A stretch of 64,000 nt of DNA from CAZPHU01 sp964419255. Lineage in GTDB: Bacteria > Fibrobacterota > Chitinivibrionia > Chitinivibrionales > CAYFVL01. How positions within the stretch are numbered: position 1 is the first letter of the stretch; the number at the start of each line of letters is the position of its first letter. The stretch spans positions 19,252 through 83,251 of the forward strand of contig CAYQOU010000009.1 of the NCBI GenBank assembly GCA_964419255.1, given 5' to 3'. A program made the position numbers and the translations under genes. Below are positions 26,463 through 36,397 of the stretch, in pieces. Below the pieces are notes generated by a model that was given only the letters and a program-made list of their open reading frames with translations, had not been told where the DNA came from and did not search any database.

Positions 26463-27260
26463 TTATCGTGAAGAAATATCCTCCGAATTATCCAGGTCGG
26501 ACTGATGACCAAATGTGCCATATCGGACATATTCTTCGAGATGAGCGACATGAGAATCTTCTTCTTCGGCAAGCCTGAGGGATGCCGAGCGGATACTTGC
26601 CAGTGGCGCCAGGCGGGCAAGTGTTCGATAAAAGGCCGCAGTGTTTTTTTCGTGTTCGATGGCCGCCGATACTATGGAATCACTATCGGTCTTCTCCGCA
26701 AGGGAGACAGGCGCTTTGACTGGTTTTGGATGCTCTGAGGGTACCTCCCACTCTTCACCCTTGGCCTCATGTGCCATACCGGCAATGTGGTCCAGATGTG
26801 AGCGCTCCTCTTCGGCAAGATGCGAAAACAATGCCCTCTGGGCGTCATTCTTCGCCTCCGATGCCAACTTCTGGTAATCAAGGGAGCTGGATTTTTCGAA
26901 ATCGTGTGCTATGGTTATGAACAGACGGCCCATAAGGCTGGCTTTTGCCGTTGCCTCCTCTATCTCGACAGCTTCCGCGGGTCTTGAACGAATAGCACTG
27001 ATCAACAGAAAGGCGCCGAACAGGAAAAAAATGATTGCGGCAGCGCCCCGGATGATATGTTGCGGAATGTAGCGCTGAAGCGTAGAGCCGACCAGTACCG
27101 CCACAAGAGTGGAGAGAACCAGCGCTGATGCCGCCCCACAAAAAACAGACCAGGGAGAGCGGGAGCCTGCCGATGCAGCCATCGAGGCAAGCTGGGTCTT
27201 ATCACCCAGCTCTGCCAGAAAAATCAACGCAAATGTGGAAAAGAACAGTTTTACATCCAT
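26463..27260 (-). CDS. GDT1/UPF0016-like membrane domain fused to ferritin-like domain
   Basis: 265 aa from ATG 27260, behind GGGAG. Residues 1-95 are three membrane helices with AELGDKTQLASM, the signature of one repeat of the UPF0016/GDT1 Mn2+/Ca2+ transporter family. Residues from about 110 form a rubrerythrin-like four-helix bundle: AHDFEKSSSLDYQKLA, LAEEERSHLDHI, AAIEHEKNTAAFY and LAEEEDSHVAHLEEY give the paired E and ExxH di-iron ligands. The combination suggests metal transport coupled to iron or manganese sensing or storage. gpmA ends upstream on the same strand, 30 bp away. Confidence 0.82.
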   Translation of the reverse strand: MDVKLFFSTFALIFLAELGDKTQLASMAASAGSRSPWSVFCGAASALVLSTLVAVLVGSTLQRYIPQHIIRGAAAIIFFLFGAFLLISAIRSRPAEAVEIEEATAKASLMGRLFITIAHDFEKSSSLDYQKLASEAKNDAQRALFSHLAEEERSHLDHIAGMAHEAKGEEWEVPSEHPKPVKAPVSLAEKTDSDSIVSAAIEHEKNTAAFYRTLARLAPLASIRSASLRLAEEEDSHVAHLEEYVRYGTFGHQSDLDNSEDISSR

Positions 27261-27290
27261 CGGCACTCCCTTTGAAACTAGACATGCACA

Positions 27291-28037
27291 TTATTTCTTT
27301 TTAGCCTGATTTGCCACCGCACTGATCGCAGCCTGCACGGTTTCGACATCTCCAAGATAATAATGTGTCATGGGCTTAAGCTCATCATCGAGTTCATAGA
27401 CCAGCGGCACACCGGTGGGAATGTTGAGTCGGGGGATCTCTTCATCCGAGATATTGTCCAGATACTTCACCAGTGCACGCAGGCTGTTGCCGTGGGCGGC
27501 GATAAGCACCTTGCTGCCCGCACGGATAGCCGGCTCAATGGTTTGCTCCCAGTAGGGCACGAAACGGTTGACCGTGTCTTTAAGCGATTCGGTGGTGGGC
27601 AGAAGTGTTCGGTCCAGATCGGCGTATTTTCGCTCATGGCCCGGATAGCGTTTGTCGTCGGGGGTAAGCTCCGGCGGGGGGATATTGTAGCTTCGTCGCC
27701 AGATATGGACCTGCTTTTCACCATGTTTTTCGGTCATCTCCGCCTTGTTCAGCCCCTGCAGCGCGCCGTAATGGCGCTCGTTGAGACGCCATGAGCGGGT
27801 GACCGGAATCCACATCTGATCCAGCTCATCCAGCACGATCCACAAGGTTCTGATTGCGCGTTTAAGTACGGAGGTAAAGGCAATATCGAACTGGAAATTG
27901 TCTTTAAGAAGAAACTGACCGGCGGTTTTGGCTTCCTGGACACCCTTTTCGGACAGATCAACATCGGTCCAGCCGGTGAAACGGTTAGCCTTGTTCCAGG
28001 TACTTTCTCCGTGACGGATCAACACTAGCTTATGCAT
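27291..28037 (-). CDS. gpmA: 2,3-bisphosphoglycerate-dependent phosphoglycerate mutase
   Basis: Interconverts 3- and 2-phosphoglycerate. 248 aa from ATG 28037, with GAGGAA upstream; a longer frame lacks support. LIRHGESTWN holds the phosphohistidine, SWRLNERHYGALQGLNK and AAHGNSLRALVKYL the second His and substrate contacts. Normal length for the cofactor-dependent class. Glycolytic neighbour of the next step, a divergent enolase, lies 25 kb away. Confidence 0.95.
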   Translation of the reverse strand: MHKLVLIRHGESTWNKANRFTGWTDVDLSEKGVQEAKTAGQFLLKDNFQFDIAFTSVLKRAIRTLWIVLDELDQMWIPVTRSWRLNERHYGALQGLNKAEMTEKHGEKQVHIWRRSYNIPPPELTPDDKRYPGHERKYADLDRTLLPTTESLKDTVNRFVPYWEQTIEPAIRAGSKVLIAAHGNSLRALVKYLDNISDEEIPRLNIPTGVPLVYELDDELKPMTHYYLGDVETVQAAISAVANQAKKK

Positions 28038-28118
28038 ACGATTCCTCACTTGAATACAGGTTAGAGAATAACAGATGGAGGAAACACCCAAGCAAAACAC
28101 ATGCCGAACAATTGCTTC

Positions 28119-28132
28119 CTAAACTGAGCGAA
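28119..28132 (-). repeat. Single end of the dispersed repeat
   Basis: CCTAAACTGAGCG here is the reverse complement of the repeat end at 9734-9746. The sequence around it does not match the rest of the element, so it is a fragment or a chance match. Confidence 0.3.
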
Positions 28133-28334
28133 TTTTTCCGTACATGGCTTTAAAACTATAAGCGTATAGGCAGTTGTTGAACAGAAGAAACGAAACATGA
28201 GCATCATTTTTGCAAATGGCGCACGCGCAAAATAGATTTGAATTTTGAAGCGGATGTGGCCAATGTATATTCTTATATAGTGTCTGCAAGGCGGGCAGAT
28301 CCATTTATGCGCTTAAGTCGAAAGGGGTACAGGT

Positions 28335-30530
28335 ATGGGCTTGAAGAGAGTGCCCACTGGGATTTTTGGGATGCTGTGTGCAGGTCTGATATGGCTGCAA
28401 TGCGCAAATCCGGTCGATGAGGACCCACTAAAATGGAACCAGAAGATCGATTTTCCCGTCACCAACGAGGTGTTCACCGTCGGAGAACAGCTGGATGGCT
28501 TCTTCGATATGAAAGATATGGATATCTTGAGAGTCGAACAAACGTACTCATCTGATCCCACCCGACTGTACGAAGATACCACTCTCGGAGATACCGTGGC
28601 ATTTTCGGTTCTCCGGGATGATCTCAACGAATTCGAGATGCTTCAGGATACAACCGGTGATGAGCTGTATCATGATGTGCTTGGTGCGATACCCATCACT
28701 GCAGCACCCTCTTTTTCTCATACACTGACCAAACCCGCCGGGGCTGGTCCCTTCGACCTGACCTTTCCGGTGACTATGAATGATATCTACTACATCCGTT
28801 TCTATGATACGACAACAAACAACCTGGACATCTCCTTCACCAACCAGTCGGACGATCCCATAGAAGATTTGGTGTTTGGTATCGATGGATTGGGGACCGA
28901 AAATATCGGCACCATTGCTGCAGGCGAAACCGAAACCGCCACATTTTCCGTTTCGCGCGGAACACTTTCCCATACTACAAACATCACTCTCCAGGGTACC
29001 GCATCATCAGCCGACGCCCAGGATATCCAGATAGGGTTTTGCTTGAACGGCTTGTACGCAGACAGCCTTTCCGTCAACGACCATCTGGTAAGTTTCAGCA
29101 AGCAGTATTCTAACCGATACGAGCTGGTAGATACGTTGAAAGTCGACTACATAGATATCGATTACGGCTTCTTCTATTACTCATTGAATAATTACACCGG
29201 AATACCTTTACAGGTAAGCGGAAATCATCTGCATTTGTGGTCCAACGGGAATATGGAAGATTCCATCTCCACGCTGGAGGAGCTTTCTGAGGTGAGTGAT
29301 TCTTCCGAGTACGCAGGTATACTCAATCCCGGCTCAGGGAATATCATCTCCCCACGCACCGAGCATCAGTTCAATCAGAAGAATATTTCCAACTGCCGGT
29401 TGTTTACCCAATGGAATGCGGATGAGAAGATGACCTATACCACCGTCATTTACACCATTGAGACGACTCCGCCAACGGGCGATACTTTGAGTTTGAGTGC
29501 GCGGGATTCGTTAACATTCGCAATCCATACCAATGCCTTTACCTTCGATGAACTTGTGGGAACGGTAATGGAGCCATACATCGGGGATGGGGATACTCAA
29601 AAAGTGGCAGTAGAACTTCCCCTTGGCGAAGAAGCCGCTGATTCGCTGAGAGGCAGGCTGATTCTGCAAAATGTGGAGTCCGATCTACACATAACTGCCA
29701 ACATGTCGGAAGGGGCATATATAGATACTATGACCATCAGTTTTCTTGCCTTTCCTTCAGATTCCGCGGAAATTGTCGAATCCATCACCTCAACATTCCT
29801 TGAAGTCGAAAATGGTAAACCCTATATCCGGTCGCTGAACCTGACCGATGTGGTAAACTGTTTCCCCGATACCATTTCGATAGTTTCCCGGGTGAGGATA
29901 CCGGCGGGTACAAAAGTCAAAATCGTAAACGACCTTCGACCCGGTGATGCCGATTTCGGAAATTACATGGGAAGAATGGTGGTCAGTACCAACGCAACCT
30001 ATCGTATCAACGCGGATCTCGATTGGGAAATCAGACAGGATATTGGTAATCTGGATCTGGGCAGCAGCACCTTTCCCGTTATAGGCCCCCTTCAATACAT
30101 CAGGAAAATGGCACGGCGAAGGCTTCTTTTCAACATGGATATCACCAATAGTTCCAATGTAAACATGAACCTGTACGCCCTGATTGCACCGCAACATCTG
30201 ATCGATTCCCTCGATTCATTGACCGACAGTCAAGTAGCTTCAATTATTCATCAGGAAGGGAAAGCGGAGGAGTTGGGGTATGTGAATTTTCTCGGTACCC
30301 GGGGGCTCCATTTCCCTGAACGCAATCCCGATACAACAGTATCTCGCACAGTTGAACTGAATGATGAGCAGCTTGGGATCATACTCGATTCGGATAGCTG
30401 TTCGTGGAGATGGCAGATGACTATGCTGGAGCAGGATCGTGATGCTCTGAGCGACACCGATTTTATCAGAATCCATTCATGGCTCCGCGTACAAGGGGAG
30501 GGTAATTCCGATTCACTGTTGATCTGGTAA
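28335..30530 (+). CDS. Large probable lipoprotein, unknown function
   Basis: 731 aa. AAAGGGG precedes ATG 28335. The N-terminus is hydrophobic and ends in IWLQC, a lipobox-like site (Cys about 23). The rest is beta-rich with many short repeats of Asp/Ser/Thr-rich loops (e.g. FTNQSDDPIEDLVFGIDG) and no recognised catalytic motif. It resembles large surface or periplasmic lipoproteins of Fibrobacter-like bacteria. The OmpA/TSP3 gene begins 30 bp later, so the two products probably act together at the outer membrane. Confidence 0.65.
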   Translation: MGLKRVPTGIFGMLCAGLIWLQCANPVDEDPLKWNQKIDFPVTNEVFTVGEQLDGFFDMKDMDILRVEQTYSSDPTRLYEDTTLGDTVAFSVLRDDLNEFEMLQDTTGDELYHDVLGAIPITAAPSFSHTLTKPAGAGPFDLTFPVTMNDIYYIRFYDTTTNNLDISFTNQSDDPIEDLVFGIDGLGTENIGTIAAGETETATFSVSRGTLSHTTNITLQGTASSADAQDIQIGFCLNGLYADSLSVNDHLVSFSKQYSNRYELVDTLKVDYIDIDYGFFYYSLNNYTGIPLQVSGNHLHLWSNGNMEDSISTLEELSEVSDSSEYAGILNPGSGNIISPRTEHQFNQKNISNCRLFTQWNADEKMTYTTVIYTIETTPPTGDTLSLSARDSLTFAIHTNAFTFDELVGTVMEPYIGDGDTQKVAVELPLGEEAADSLRGRLILQNVESDLHITANMSEGAYIDTMTISFLAFPSDSAEIVESITSTFLEVENGKPYIRSLNLTDVVNCFPDTISIVSRVRIPAGTKVKIVNDLRPGDADFGNYMGRMVVSTNATYRINADLDWEIRQDIGNLDLGSSTFPVIGPLQYIRKMARRRLLFNMDITNSSNVNMNLYALIAPQHLIDSLDSLTDSQVASIIHQEGKAEELGYVNFLGTRGLHFPERNPDTTVSRTVELNDEQLGIILDSDSCSWRWQMTMLEQDRDALSDTDFIRIHSWLRVQGEGNSDSLLIW

Positions 30531-30560
30531 TGTTTGAGAGATAAGGCGAGGTATACAAAA

Positions 30561-33026
30561 ATGAATAATATTAATAGATGTTTACTGTTTCTGATTTCGG
30601 TGAGTGCCATGGTTGTGGCCGGAATAGATAATAACCCCCTGAGCGCGGGAAACACTCAGACCCGAAACGCTTCCGGCAATACCGTCGAGGCGATGTCACA
30701 TAACCCGGCTCTTCTGGGAGTAAACCGTGCGCCCAAGGGAGGGGTTCTCATTCCCATGGGTAATACCGGTATCGGGATGTGGAGCGATAAGCTGGCACTA
30801 TCTCCTTTTAATCGTTACTGGGTGGACAGCCTCAGGGAAGGCTCCGCGCTTATGACAAAGATTCTCAAAAGTAGTTTCGACCTTGAAGGGCTTAGCAGCT
30901 CAGAGGTATCGGAGAAACTGACGGAGGAATTTAGAGGTGGTGTGACAAGCTATTTCGGATCGCGGATAAGCCTGTTTAGTTTCGCGCGGAGTAGAATTGG
31001 TTTTGATATATCCACTCATTTCGATGAAGAAGTCACTATTCCGGAAGGACCATTGTTTATCATTTTCTCGGAAACCGATGGTTTGCAGAGAGGAAACACG
31101 CTTGATTTCAGCGAACTGAGTCAGGAGGCGATCTGGGCCACCGATTTTACGTTCAATTTCGGTCTGCCAGTTTCTATTCCCGCGCTGCACGATTTCTTCA
31201 AGCTTCGCTACGGAGCGGGGGGAATCGGTGTAAAGTATGTCATGGGACATTCCATTCTGCGTACTGAAACCGAAAACGGCACGTTGACCTATAATGAAGA
31301 GAGCAACGAACTGGATGTAGACGGTAAGATATCCGTTCAAACTGCCGGATTCGGATTGCACGGCTCGTGGATTATGGAAAATCCTTTCAGTCGGGGTATT
31401 CCGGTTTCGGGGCATGGAATCGGTGTCGATCTTGGAGGGATTCTGTATGATGACCACGGTACGCTAACGGTCAATGTGCAAAACCTTGGGGTTCTGTTCT
31501 GGATGAACGATGTGAAGCAGGTGACCTATCAGATTGATAAGGATGATTTGGATGCTTATGATATCATCGATGGTGTAGAGATTGCCAGAGAGCAGGGGCG
31601 GGACGAGAGAATGGTGATCTTTAACAGGGATGAAGGTGAGTATATCAGTACGGAAGATGATACTTTGGTTGACGGCAGCGGATTTGCCACTTTTCTTCCA
31701 CTTTCTTTGAATATTGGCTATAGTCACTCTTGGGACTTGTCTGGCCATGAGAAGGAAGGCGTGCGGATGCTGGCCGAATATCTCAAAGCAGGGGCAAATT
31801 ATGAGCAGCAGCTGTCCAAGGGGCCCGGACGGTCATTTATTCCGCGTCTGTCGATCGGTGGAGAGGCCGGTACCTTCAGAGGGTATTTCCCCATACGGCT
31901 GGGTTGGGTGTTTGGAGGATCCGAAAGAATAGCTTCAGCAGTAGGGGCCAGCTTCAATTTCAAATATGTTTCTCTAAACGCCTCGTTTAAGGCGGTAGGC
32001 ACACCCTACTTCTATCCCAAAAGAGGCATAGAGCTTGCCGGAGGTATCAATGTAAACTGGGGTATGCAGAGTGACAAAGACAAGGATGGAATCCTGGACC
32101 GGGATGATGAATGTCCCGGGATTGCGGAGGATATCGACGGGTTCGAGGATGAGGACGGGTGTCCGGACCCGGATAATGATCAGGATGGTATCGCCGATAC
32201 TTTGGACGAATGCATAAACGATCCTGAGGACTTGGATGGGTTTGAAGATGAAGACGGGTGTCCGGATTACGACAATGATGGTGACGGTATCCCCGATAGC
32301 GTCGATCAGTGCCCGATGGAGCCGGAAGACCATGATGGCTTCGAAGACGAGGATGGCTGTCCGGAGCTGGATAATGATCTTGACGGCGTGCCTGATTCGG
32401 TCGATAAATGTTATAATACCCCCGAAGATATAGACGGTTTCGAGGATGAGGACGGGTGTCCCGATTTCGACAACGATAAGGACGCCATCGCGGATTCGGT
32501 CGATAACTGCCCGATGGAACCCGAGGTATACAACGGCTTTCAGGATGAAGACGGGTGTCCGGATACCCTGGTTAAGCCTACCGAAAAGGAGGAGAAGGAA
32601 CTCAACACACAGCTTCGCTCGATCAACTTCAAATCAGGTAGTGCCGAGCTGAGAACGGAATCTTACAGAGCGCTGGATTTCATAGCAAAATTCCTGAAAG
32701 AATATCCACACTTACGCTACGAGGTGCAGGGTCATACTGACAGCCAGGGATCGGATAAGTACAACCTGGTTCTTTCCGCGGCCCGCGCCGGTACAGTAAG
32801 ATCGTATCTGCTCTCAAAGGGTATTTCTGAACCCAACCTCATCGCCATAGGCTATGGTGAGAGTGTGCCGATCGCGGACAACAGAACTGCTCAGGGGCGT
32901 GCACGTAACAGGCGGGTGGAATTCCGGGTAATCGAAACCAATGATGAATATTCCGTGCTTAAGGTCAGGGAAGAGGAGTTTGAAAGAAGGGTGCGGGAGG
33001 CAAAGATTAAAGGGTATCGACCGTAG
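30561..33026 (+). CDS. Outer-membrane protein with TSP3 repeats and OmpA domain
   Basis: 821 aa from ATG 30561 (AAGGCGAGG upstream). Signal peptide about 1-21; then about 480 residues of beta-barrel-like sequence (AMSHNPALLGVNRAPKG at the start is typical of PorV/FadL-like barrels); then five calcium-binding thrombospondin type 3 repeats (about 507-670); then a C-terminal OmpA domain whose VQGHTDSQGSDKYNLVLSAA and ARNRRVEFRV bind peptidoglycan. It should span from the surface to the cell wall. Confidence 0.88.
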   Translation: MNNINRCLLFLISVSAMVVAGIDNNPLSAGNTQTRNASGNTVEAMSHNPALLGVNRAPKGGVLIPMGNTGIGMWSDKLALSPFNRYWVDSLREGSALMTKILKSSFDLEGLSSSEVSEKLTEEFRGGVTSYFGSRISLFSFARSRIGFDISTHFDEEVTIPEGPLFIIFSETDGLQRGNTLDFSELSQEAIWATDFTFNFGLPVSIPALHDFFKLRYGAGGIGVKYVMGHSILRTETENGTLTYNEESNELDVDGKISVQTAGFGLHGSWIMENPFSRGIPVSGHGIGVDLGGILYDDHGTLTVNVQNLGVLFWMNDVKQVTYQIDKDDLDAYDIIDGVEIAREQGRDERMVIFNRDEGEYISTEDDTLVDGSGFATFLPLSLNIGYSHSWDLSGHEKEGVRMLAEYLKAGANYEQQLSKGPGRSFIPRLSIGGEAGTFRGYFPIRLGWVFGGSERIASAVGASFNFKYVSLNASFKAVGTPYFYPKRGIELAGGINVNWGMQSDKDKDGILDRDDECPGIAEDIDGFEDEDGCPDPDNDQDGIADTLDECINDPEDLDGFEDEDGCPDYDNDGDGIPDSVDQCPMEPEDHDGFEDEDGCPELDNDLDGVPDSVDKCYNTPEDIDGFEDEDGCPDFDNDKDAIADSVDNCPMEPEVYNGFQDEDGCPDTLVKPTEKEEKELNTQLRSINFKSGSAELRTESYRALDFIAKFLKEYPHLRYEVQGHTDSQGSDKYNLVLSAARAGTVRSYLLSKGISEPNLIAIGYGESVPIADNRTAQGRARNRRVEFRVIETNDEYSVLKVREEEFERRVREAKIKGYRP
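32079..32567 (+). repeat. Five 99-bp TSP3-encoding tandem units
   Basis: Units begin at 32079, 32178, 32277, 32376 and 32475, each coding 33 residues of the form D-x-D-G-I-x-D ... GFEDEDGCPD (last one slightly short). Each supplies Asp-rich calcium sites and a Cys pair. Confidence 0.9.
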
Positions 33027-33050
33027 AAACGAAACGGCTCTGGTTAGTGA

Positions 33051-33099
33051 AACACCTGCCGCCCAGCCTCTGAGGGGGTTCGGTGGCGGGTGTTTTTTT
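33051..33099 (+). terminator. Terminator after the OmpA/TSP3 gene
   Basis: AACACCTGCCGCC (33051-33063) pairs with GGTGGCGGGTGTT (33082-33094) with two G-U pairs, then seven T. Confidence 0.8.
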
Positions 33100-33456
33100 G
33101 GGGAGGGTACACTGAGACACTCATCTGTCCAGCCTGTCAAAACTCCTGCTCGTCGTCTTATCCCTGGCAAGGGTGTGGCTAGATGGCTATGCATAAAAAA
33201 GTTTTTTTACAGGCTCAGCACAACGGCCTGTAAGATTCACATTAGCTAATCCGTACGCCCTGCCGATGGTGCCTGCGGTGAGCTAATCGAACCGAACTTG
33301 TCGAAAGGTATACCAGATTGTATTTAGCGACAGCCCAGGTAAGGGGAAGATCTTAAGGCGTCAAACGAATTGCAACTTCTCCCTTTGCCAAGGGGAAGGC
33401 CGGGAAGGGTGGGGTTACGAGAATAAAAAGAACTTTTGAGGTGTCTCTGAGGTTGG
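33100..33456. other. Intergenic region between convergent operons
   Basis: No convincing gene is seen. The stretch holds a short stem ACAGGC/GCCTGT near 33211-33233 and a CCCTTTGCCAAGGGG fold near 33380, neither with a terminator T-run. It separates the OmpA/TSP3 gene from dut. Confidence 0.5.
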
Positions 33457-33900
33457 CTACCCAGTATGCCCGAAACCGCCCTCGCCCCGATGGGTATCGG
33501 TGAGGCAATCGGTCTCTTCGAAAGTCACGGAGGTATCGACCGCCGCCGCTATTGCTTGAGCAATACGGTCGCCGCGGTGGATCGTGTAGGGTTCGGTTCC
33601 CAGGTTTATCAGGATTATCTTGACTTCGCCGCGATAATCGGCATCGATTGTTCCGGGAGTGTTGAGCACGGTTATGCCGTGCTTGGCGGCCAGGCCGCTT
33701 CGGGGGCGAAGCTGTACTTCGTAGCCTGTGGGTATTTCGAAACAAAAACCGGTGGGAACAAGGGCCCGTTCACCGGGACGCAGGGTGACAAAATCGTCTA
33801 CCGCTGCAACAATATCCGCCCCGCTTGAACCCTTTGTCATACGCCGGGGCAGCGGAAGTTCTGCCCCGTGCGTAAGCCGTTTGATACGAATAATCGGCAT
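33457..33900 (-). CDS. dut: Deoxyuridine 5'-triphosphate nucleotidohydrolase
   Basis: Hydrolyses dUTP to dUMP and pyrophosphate. 147 aa, trimeric type. All five motifs are visible: SSGADI, PRSGLAAKHG, NTPGTIDADYRGE, GDRIAQ and the C-terminal GEGGFGHTG lid. Its ATG (33900) directly abuts the pnp stop, making it the last gene of the rimP-nusA operon. Confidence 0.96.
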   Translation of the reverse strand: MPIIRIKRLTHGAELPLPRRMTKGSSGADIVAAVDDFVTLRPGERALVPTGFCFEIPTGYEVQLRPRSGLAAKHGITVLNTPGTIDADYRGEVKIILINLGTEPYTIHRGDRIAQAIAAAVDTSVTFEETDCLTDTHRGEGGFGHTG

Positions 33901-35973
33901 TTACAGCAATGCCTTGCGGCTGAGCCGTACCTTGCCGCGGTCAAAGCCGATGATCTTCACTCTGACCACATCACCGACACTGACTACGTCTTCAGTCTTA
34001 TTGACACGCTTGGTGTCCAGCTCGGAAATGTGAATCAGACCTTCCTTGCCGGGCAAAAACTCTGCGAAAGCACCAAAATCTACGATATTCTTGATCTTGG
34101 CCTCATACTCCGCACCCAGCTCAGGTTCGGCTGTTATGTCTCGGATCATCTTTTCGGCCGCATCCGACTGCTTTTTGTCGACTGCCGCAATCTGAACAGC
34201 TCCATCATCTTCGATATTAATCGTAGTACCGGTTACTTCCTGAATCTCACGAATCATCTTACCACCCGGGCCGATAACATCACGAATCTTATCCTTGGGG
34301 ATAGAGACTGTCGTGATACGCGGCGCAAACTTGGAAAGATCTGCACGTGAGCCAGTGATTGCATCTTCCATGATCTGAAGGATGTGCTTACGGGCATCGC
34401 GTGCCTGTTGAAGAGCCTGTTTCATCAGCTCAGGAGTAATCCCCTTTATTTTGATATCCATCTGAATGGCGGTGATTCCGTTTATGGTTCCGGCTACTTT
34501 AAAATCCATATCACCCAGGTGATCTTCCGTGCCAAGAATGTCGGTAAGGATAGCAGTCTTGTCGCCTTCCTGGATAAGGCCCATCGCCACACCGGCGACG
34601 TGCGCTTTCACCGGCACACCGGCCGCCATAAGAGCCAGCGATCCGCCACAAACCGATGCCATGGAAGATGAACCGTTGGATTCCATAATCTCGGAAACCA
34701 GGCGAATCGTATATGGAAAGCTCTTTTCACTGGGAAGAATCGGCGAAAGAGAACGCTCTGCAAGATGACCGTGACCGATTTCTCTTCGGCTGACAAACGC
34801 AAGGCGCTTGACCTCGCCGACACTATATGGCGGGAAGTTGTAATGCAGCATGTAGGTCTTGCTGTACTCCTGCTGCAGGTCGTCGATGCGCTGCTCGTCC
34901 AGCTTGGTTCCCAGCGTCGCAATGGCCAGAGCCTGGGTTTCCCCGCGGGTAAACAGAGCGGAGCCGTGTGCCCGGGGAAGAATATCCAGCTCGATATCGA
35001 TCGGGCGGACCTCATCGGTACGTCGGCCACCGATACGGGTGCCGGTCTCGAGGATTGTCGAGCGCATGTCTTCTACTTCAACATCATGGAAAGCATTGGC
35101 GATATCTTTCTGCTGTTCGGGATAGCGCTCCTCGAGCTTTTCCTGAGTTTCGGTCAGCAGCTCAGCCAGTCCCTTATATCTTTCTTTTTTATCACCTCTG
35201 AAACTTATGTCGTGGATACGATCTTTTACCAGTTCCTTGACCGCTTCGTAGATTTCGGTGTTTTTCTCAGGTGGCGTAAATTCCACCGGCTGTGTCTTGC
35301 CGGCCTTCTCTAAGAGCTGTCTCTGGAGCGCGACGAGTTCTTTGATATGTTGGTGAGCCAGCATGATGGCATCGACAAGCTGCTCTTCTGATATCTCGAA
35401 GGCGCCTCCTTCAACCATCATAATCGAGTGTTCCGTACCGGCCACCACCAGGTCGAGCAGTCCGCTTTCGGTCTCCTCAAGATTCGGAAATACCTTCAGC
35501 TCGCCTTCGACCATACCTACACGCACCGCAGCTAGCGGTTCGTTGAAAGGCATGTCGGATAGACACAGTGCGGTTGATGCGGCAGTGACTGCCATGACAT
35601 CAGCATCGTAGACATCATCGGCTGATATGACCGTCGCAATCACCTGCACTTCGTCATTATACCCCTCGGGGAAAAGAGGACGAATCGGCCGGTCGATCAG
35701 GCGAGCACTGAGTACCTCTTTGCTGCTGGGTTTACCTTCACGTTTGAAAAAACCACCGGGTATTTTACCGGCGGCGTAAGTTTTTGCGATAAACTCCACG
35801 GTCAGGGGGAAAAAGTCGATTCCCTCGCGTGGGGCTCCTGAACAGGCGGTGGCCAAAACCATGGTGTCGCCTATACGGGCTACTGCCGAGCCCCCGGCCT
35901 GTTTGGCGATTCTTCCCGTCTCGATAGAGACGGGAATGCCGCTTACTGTCGATTCTGATTGTACATATGCCAT
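33901..35973 (-). CDS. pnp: Polynucleotide phosphorylase
   Basis: 3'-5' phosphorolytic exoribonuclease of RNA turnover. 690 aa: two RNase PH domains separated by the helical linker, a KH domain (PKDKIRDVIGPGGKMIREI, about 560) and a C-terminal S1 domain (KNIVDFGAFAEFLPGKEGLIH). Downstream of rpsO as in many bacteria. The 154-bp gap to rpsO has only a short CCGGT/ACCGG stem. Confidence 0.97.
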   Translation of the reverse strand: MAYVQSESTVSGIPVSIETGRIAKQAGGSAVARIGDTMVLATACSGAPREGIDFFPLTVEFIAKTYAAGKIPGGFFKREGKPSSKEVLSARLIDRPIRPLFPEGYNDEVQVIATVISADDVYDADVMAVTAASTALCLSDMPFNEPLAAVRVGMVEGELKVFPNLEETESGLLDLVVAGTEHSIMMVEGGAFEISEEQLVDAIMLAHQHIKELVALQRQLLEKAGKTQPVEFTPPEKNTEIYEAVKELVKDRIHDISFRGDKKERYKGLAELLTETQEKLEERYPEQQKDIANAFHDVEVEDMRSTILETGTRIGGRRTDEVRPIDIELDILPRAHGSALFTRGETQALAIATLGTKLDEQRIDDLQQEYSKTYMLHYNFPPYSVGEVKRLAFVSRREIGHGHLAERSLSPILPSEKSFPYTIRLVSEIMESNGSSSMASVCGGSLALMAAGVPVKAHVAGVAMGLIQEGDKTAILTDILGTEDHLGDMDFKVAGTINGITAIQMDIKIKGITPELMKQALQQARDARKHILQIMEDAITGSRADLSKFAPRITTVSIPKDKIRDVIGPGGKMIREIQEVTGTTINIEDDGAVQIAAVDKKQSDAAEKMIRDITAEPELGAEYEAKIKNIVDFGAFAEFLPGKEGLIHISELDTKRVNKTEDVVSVGDVVRVKIIGFDRGKVRLSRKALL

Positions 35974-36127
35974 TGGGTTGTCTCCATGTGGTTGGAGGTC
36001 TGCATCGTTAGAAAATCTTCATGTGCTACGTCTCTTGTCAGACACTCAAATTTGGAGCCGACTCCCGGCATACATAACCTGGCAACATATACCCGGTGAT
36101 ACCGGCGAGGCGTCTGAGACTGCCAAA

Positions 36128-36397
36128 TTACTTTCTGATTCCAAGCTTCTTGATAAGCTCGCGGTAGTGGGCGACATCTTTTTTGATAAGATAATCAAGC
36201 AGCGCCCGTCGCTGTCCAACAAGCTTCAAAAGGCCGTAGCGGGTATGATGATCCTTCTTATGGACCTTCAAATGTTCGGTTAAATGTTTAATTCTTTCGG
36301 TAAGCAGCGCAATCTGAACATCGGTGTTGCCGCTGTCAGTTTCGCTTTTTCCGTACTCTTTGATTGTCTCAAGCTTCTTTTCTTTGGTGAGTGGCAT
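36128..36397 (-). CDS. rpsO: 30S ribosomal protein S15
   Basis: 89 aa, normal length. Primary 16S rRNA-binding protein; HTRYGLLKLVGQRRALLDYL is the conserved RNA-binding core. Its start lies inside the last codons of ribF (29-bp overlap), which is unusually tight for a highly expressed ribosomal protein and implies coupled translation. Confidence 0.97.
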   Translation of the reverse strand: MPLTKEKKLETIKEYGKSETDSGNTDVQIALLTERIKHLTEHLKVHKKDHHTRYGLLKLVGQRRALLDYLIKKDVAHYRELIKKLGIRK

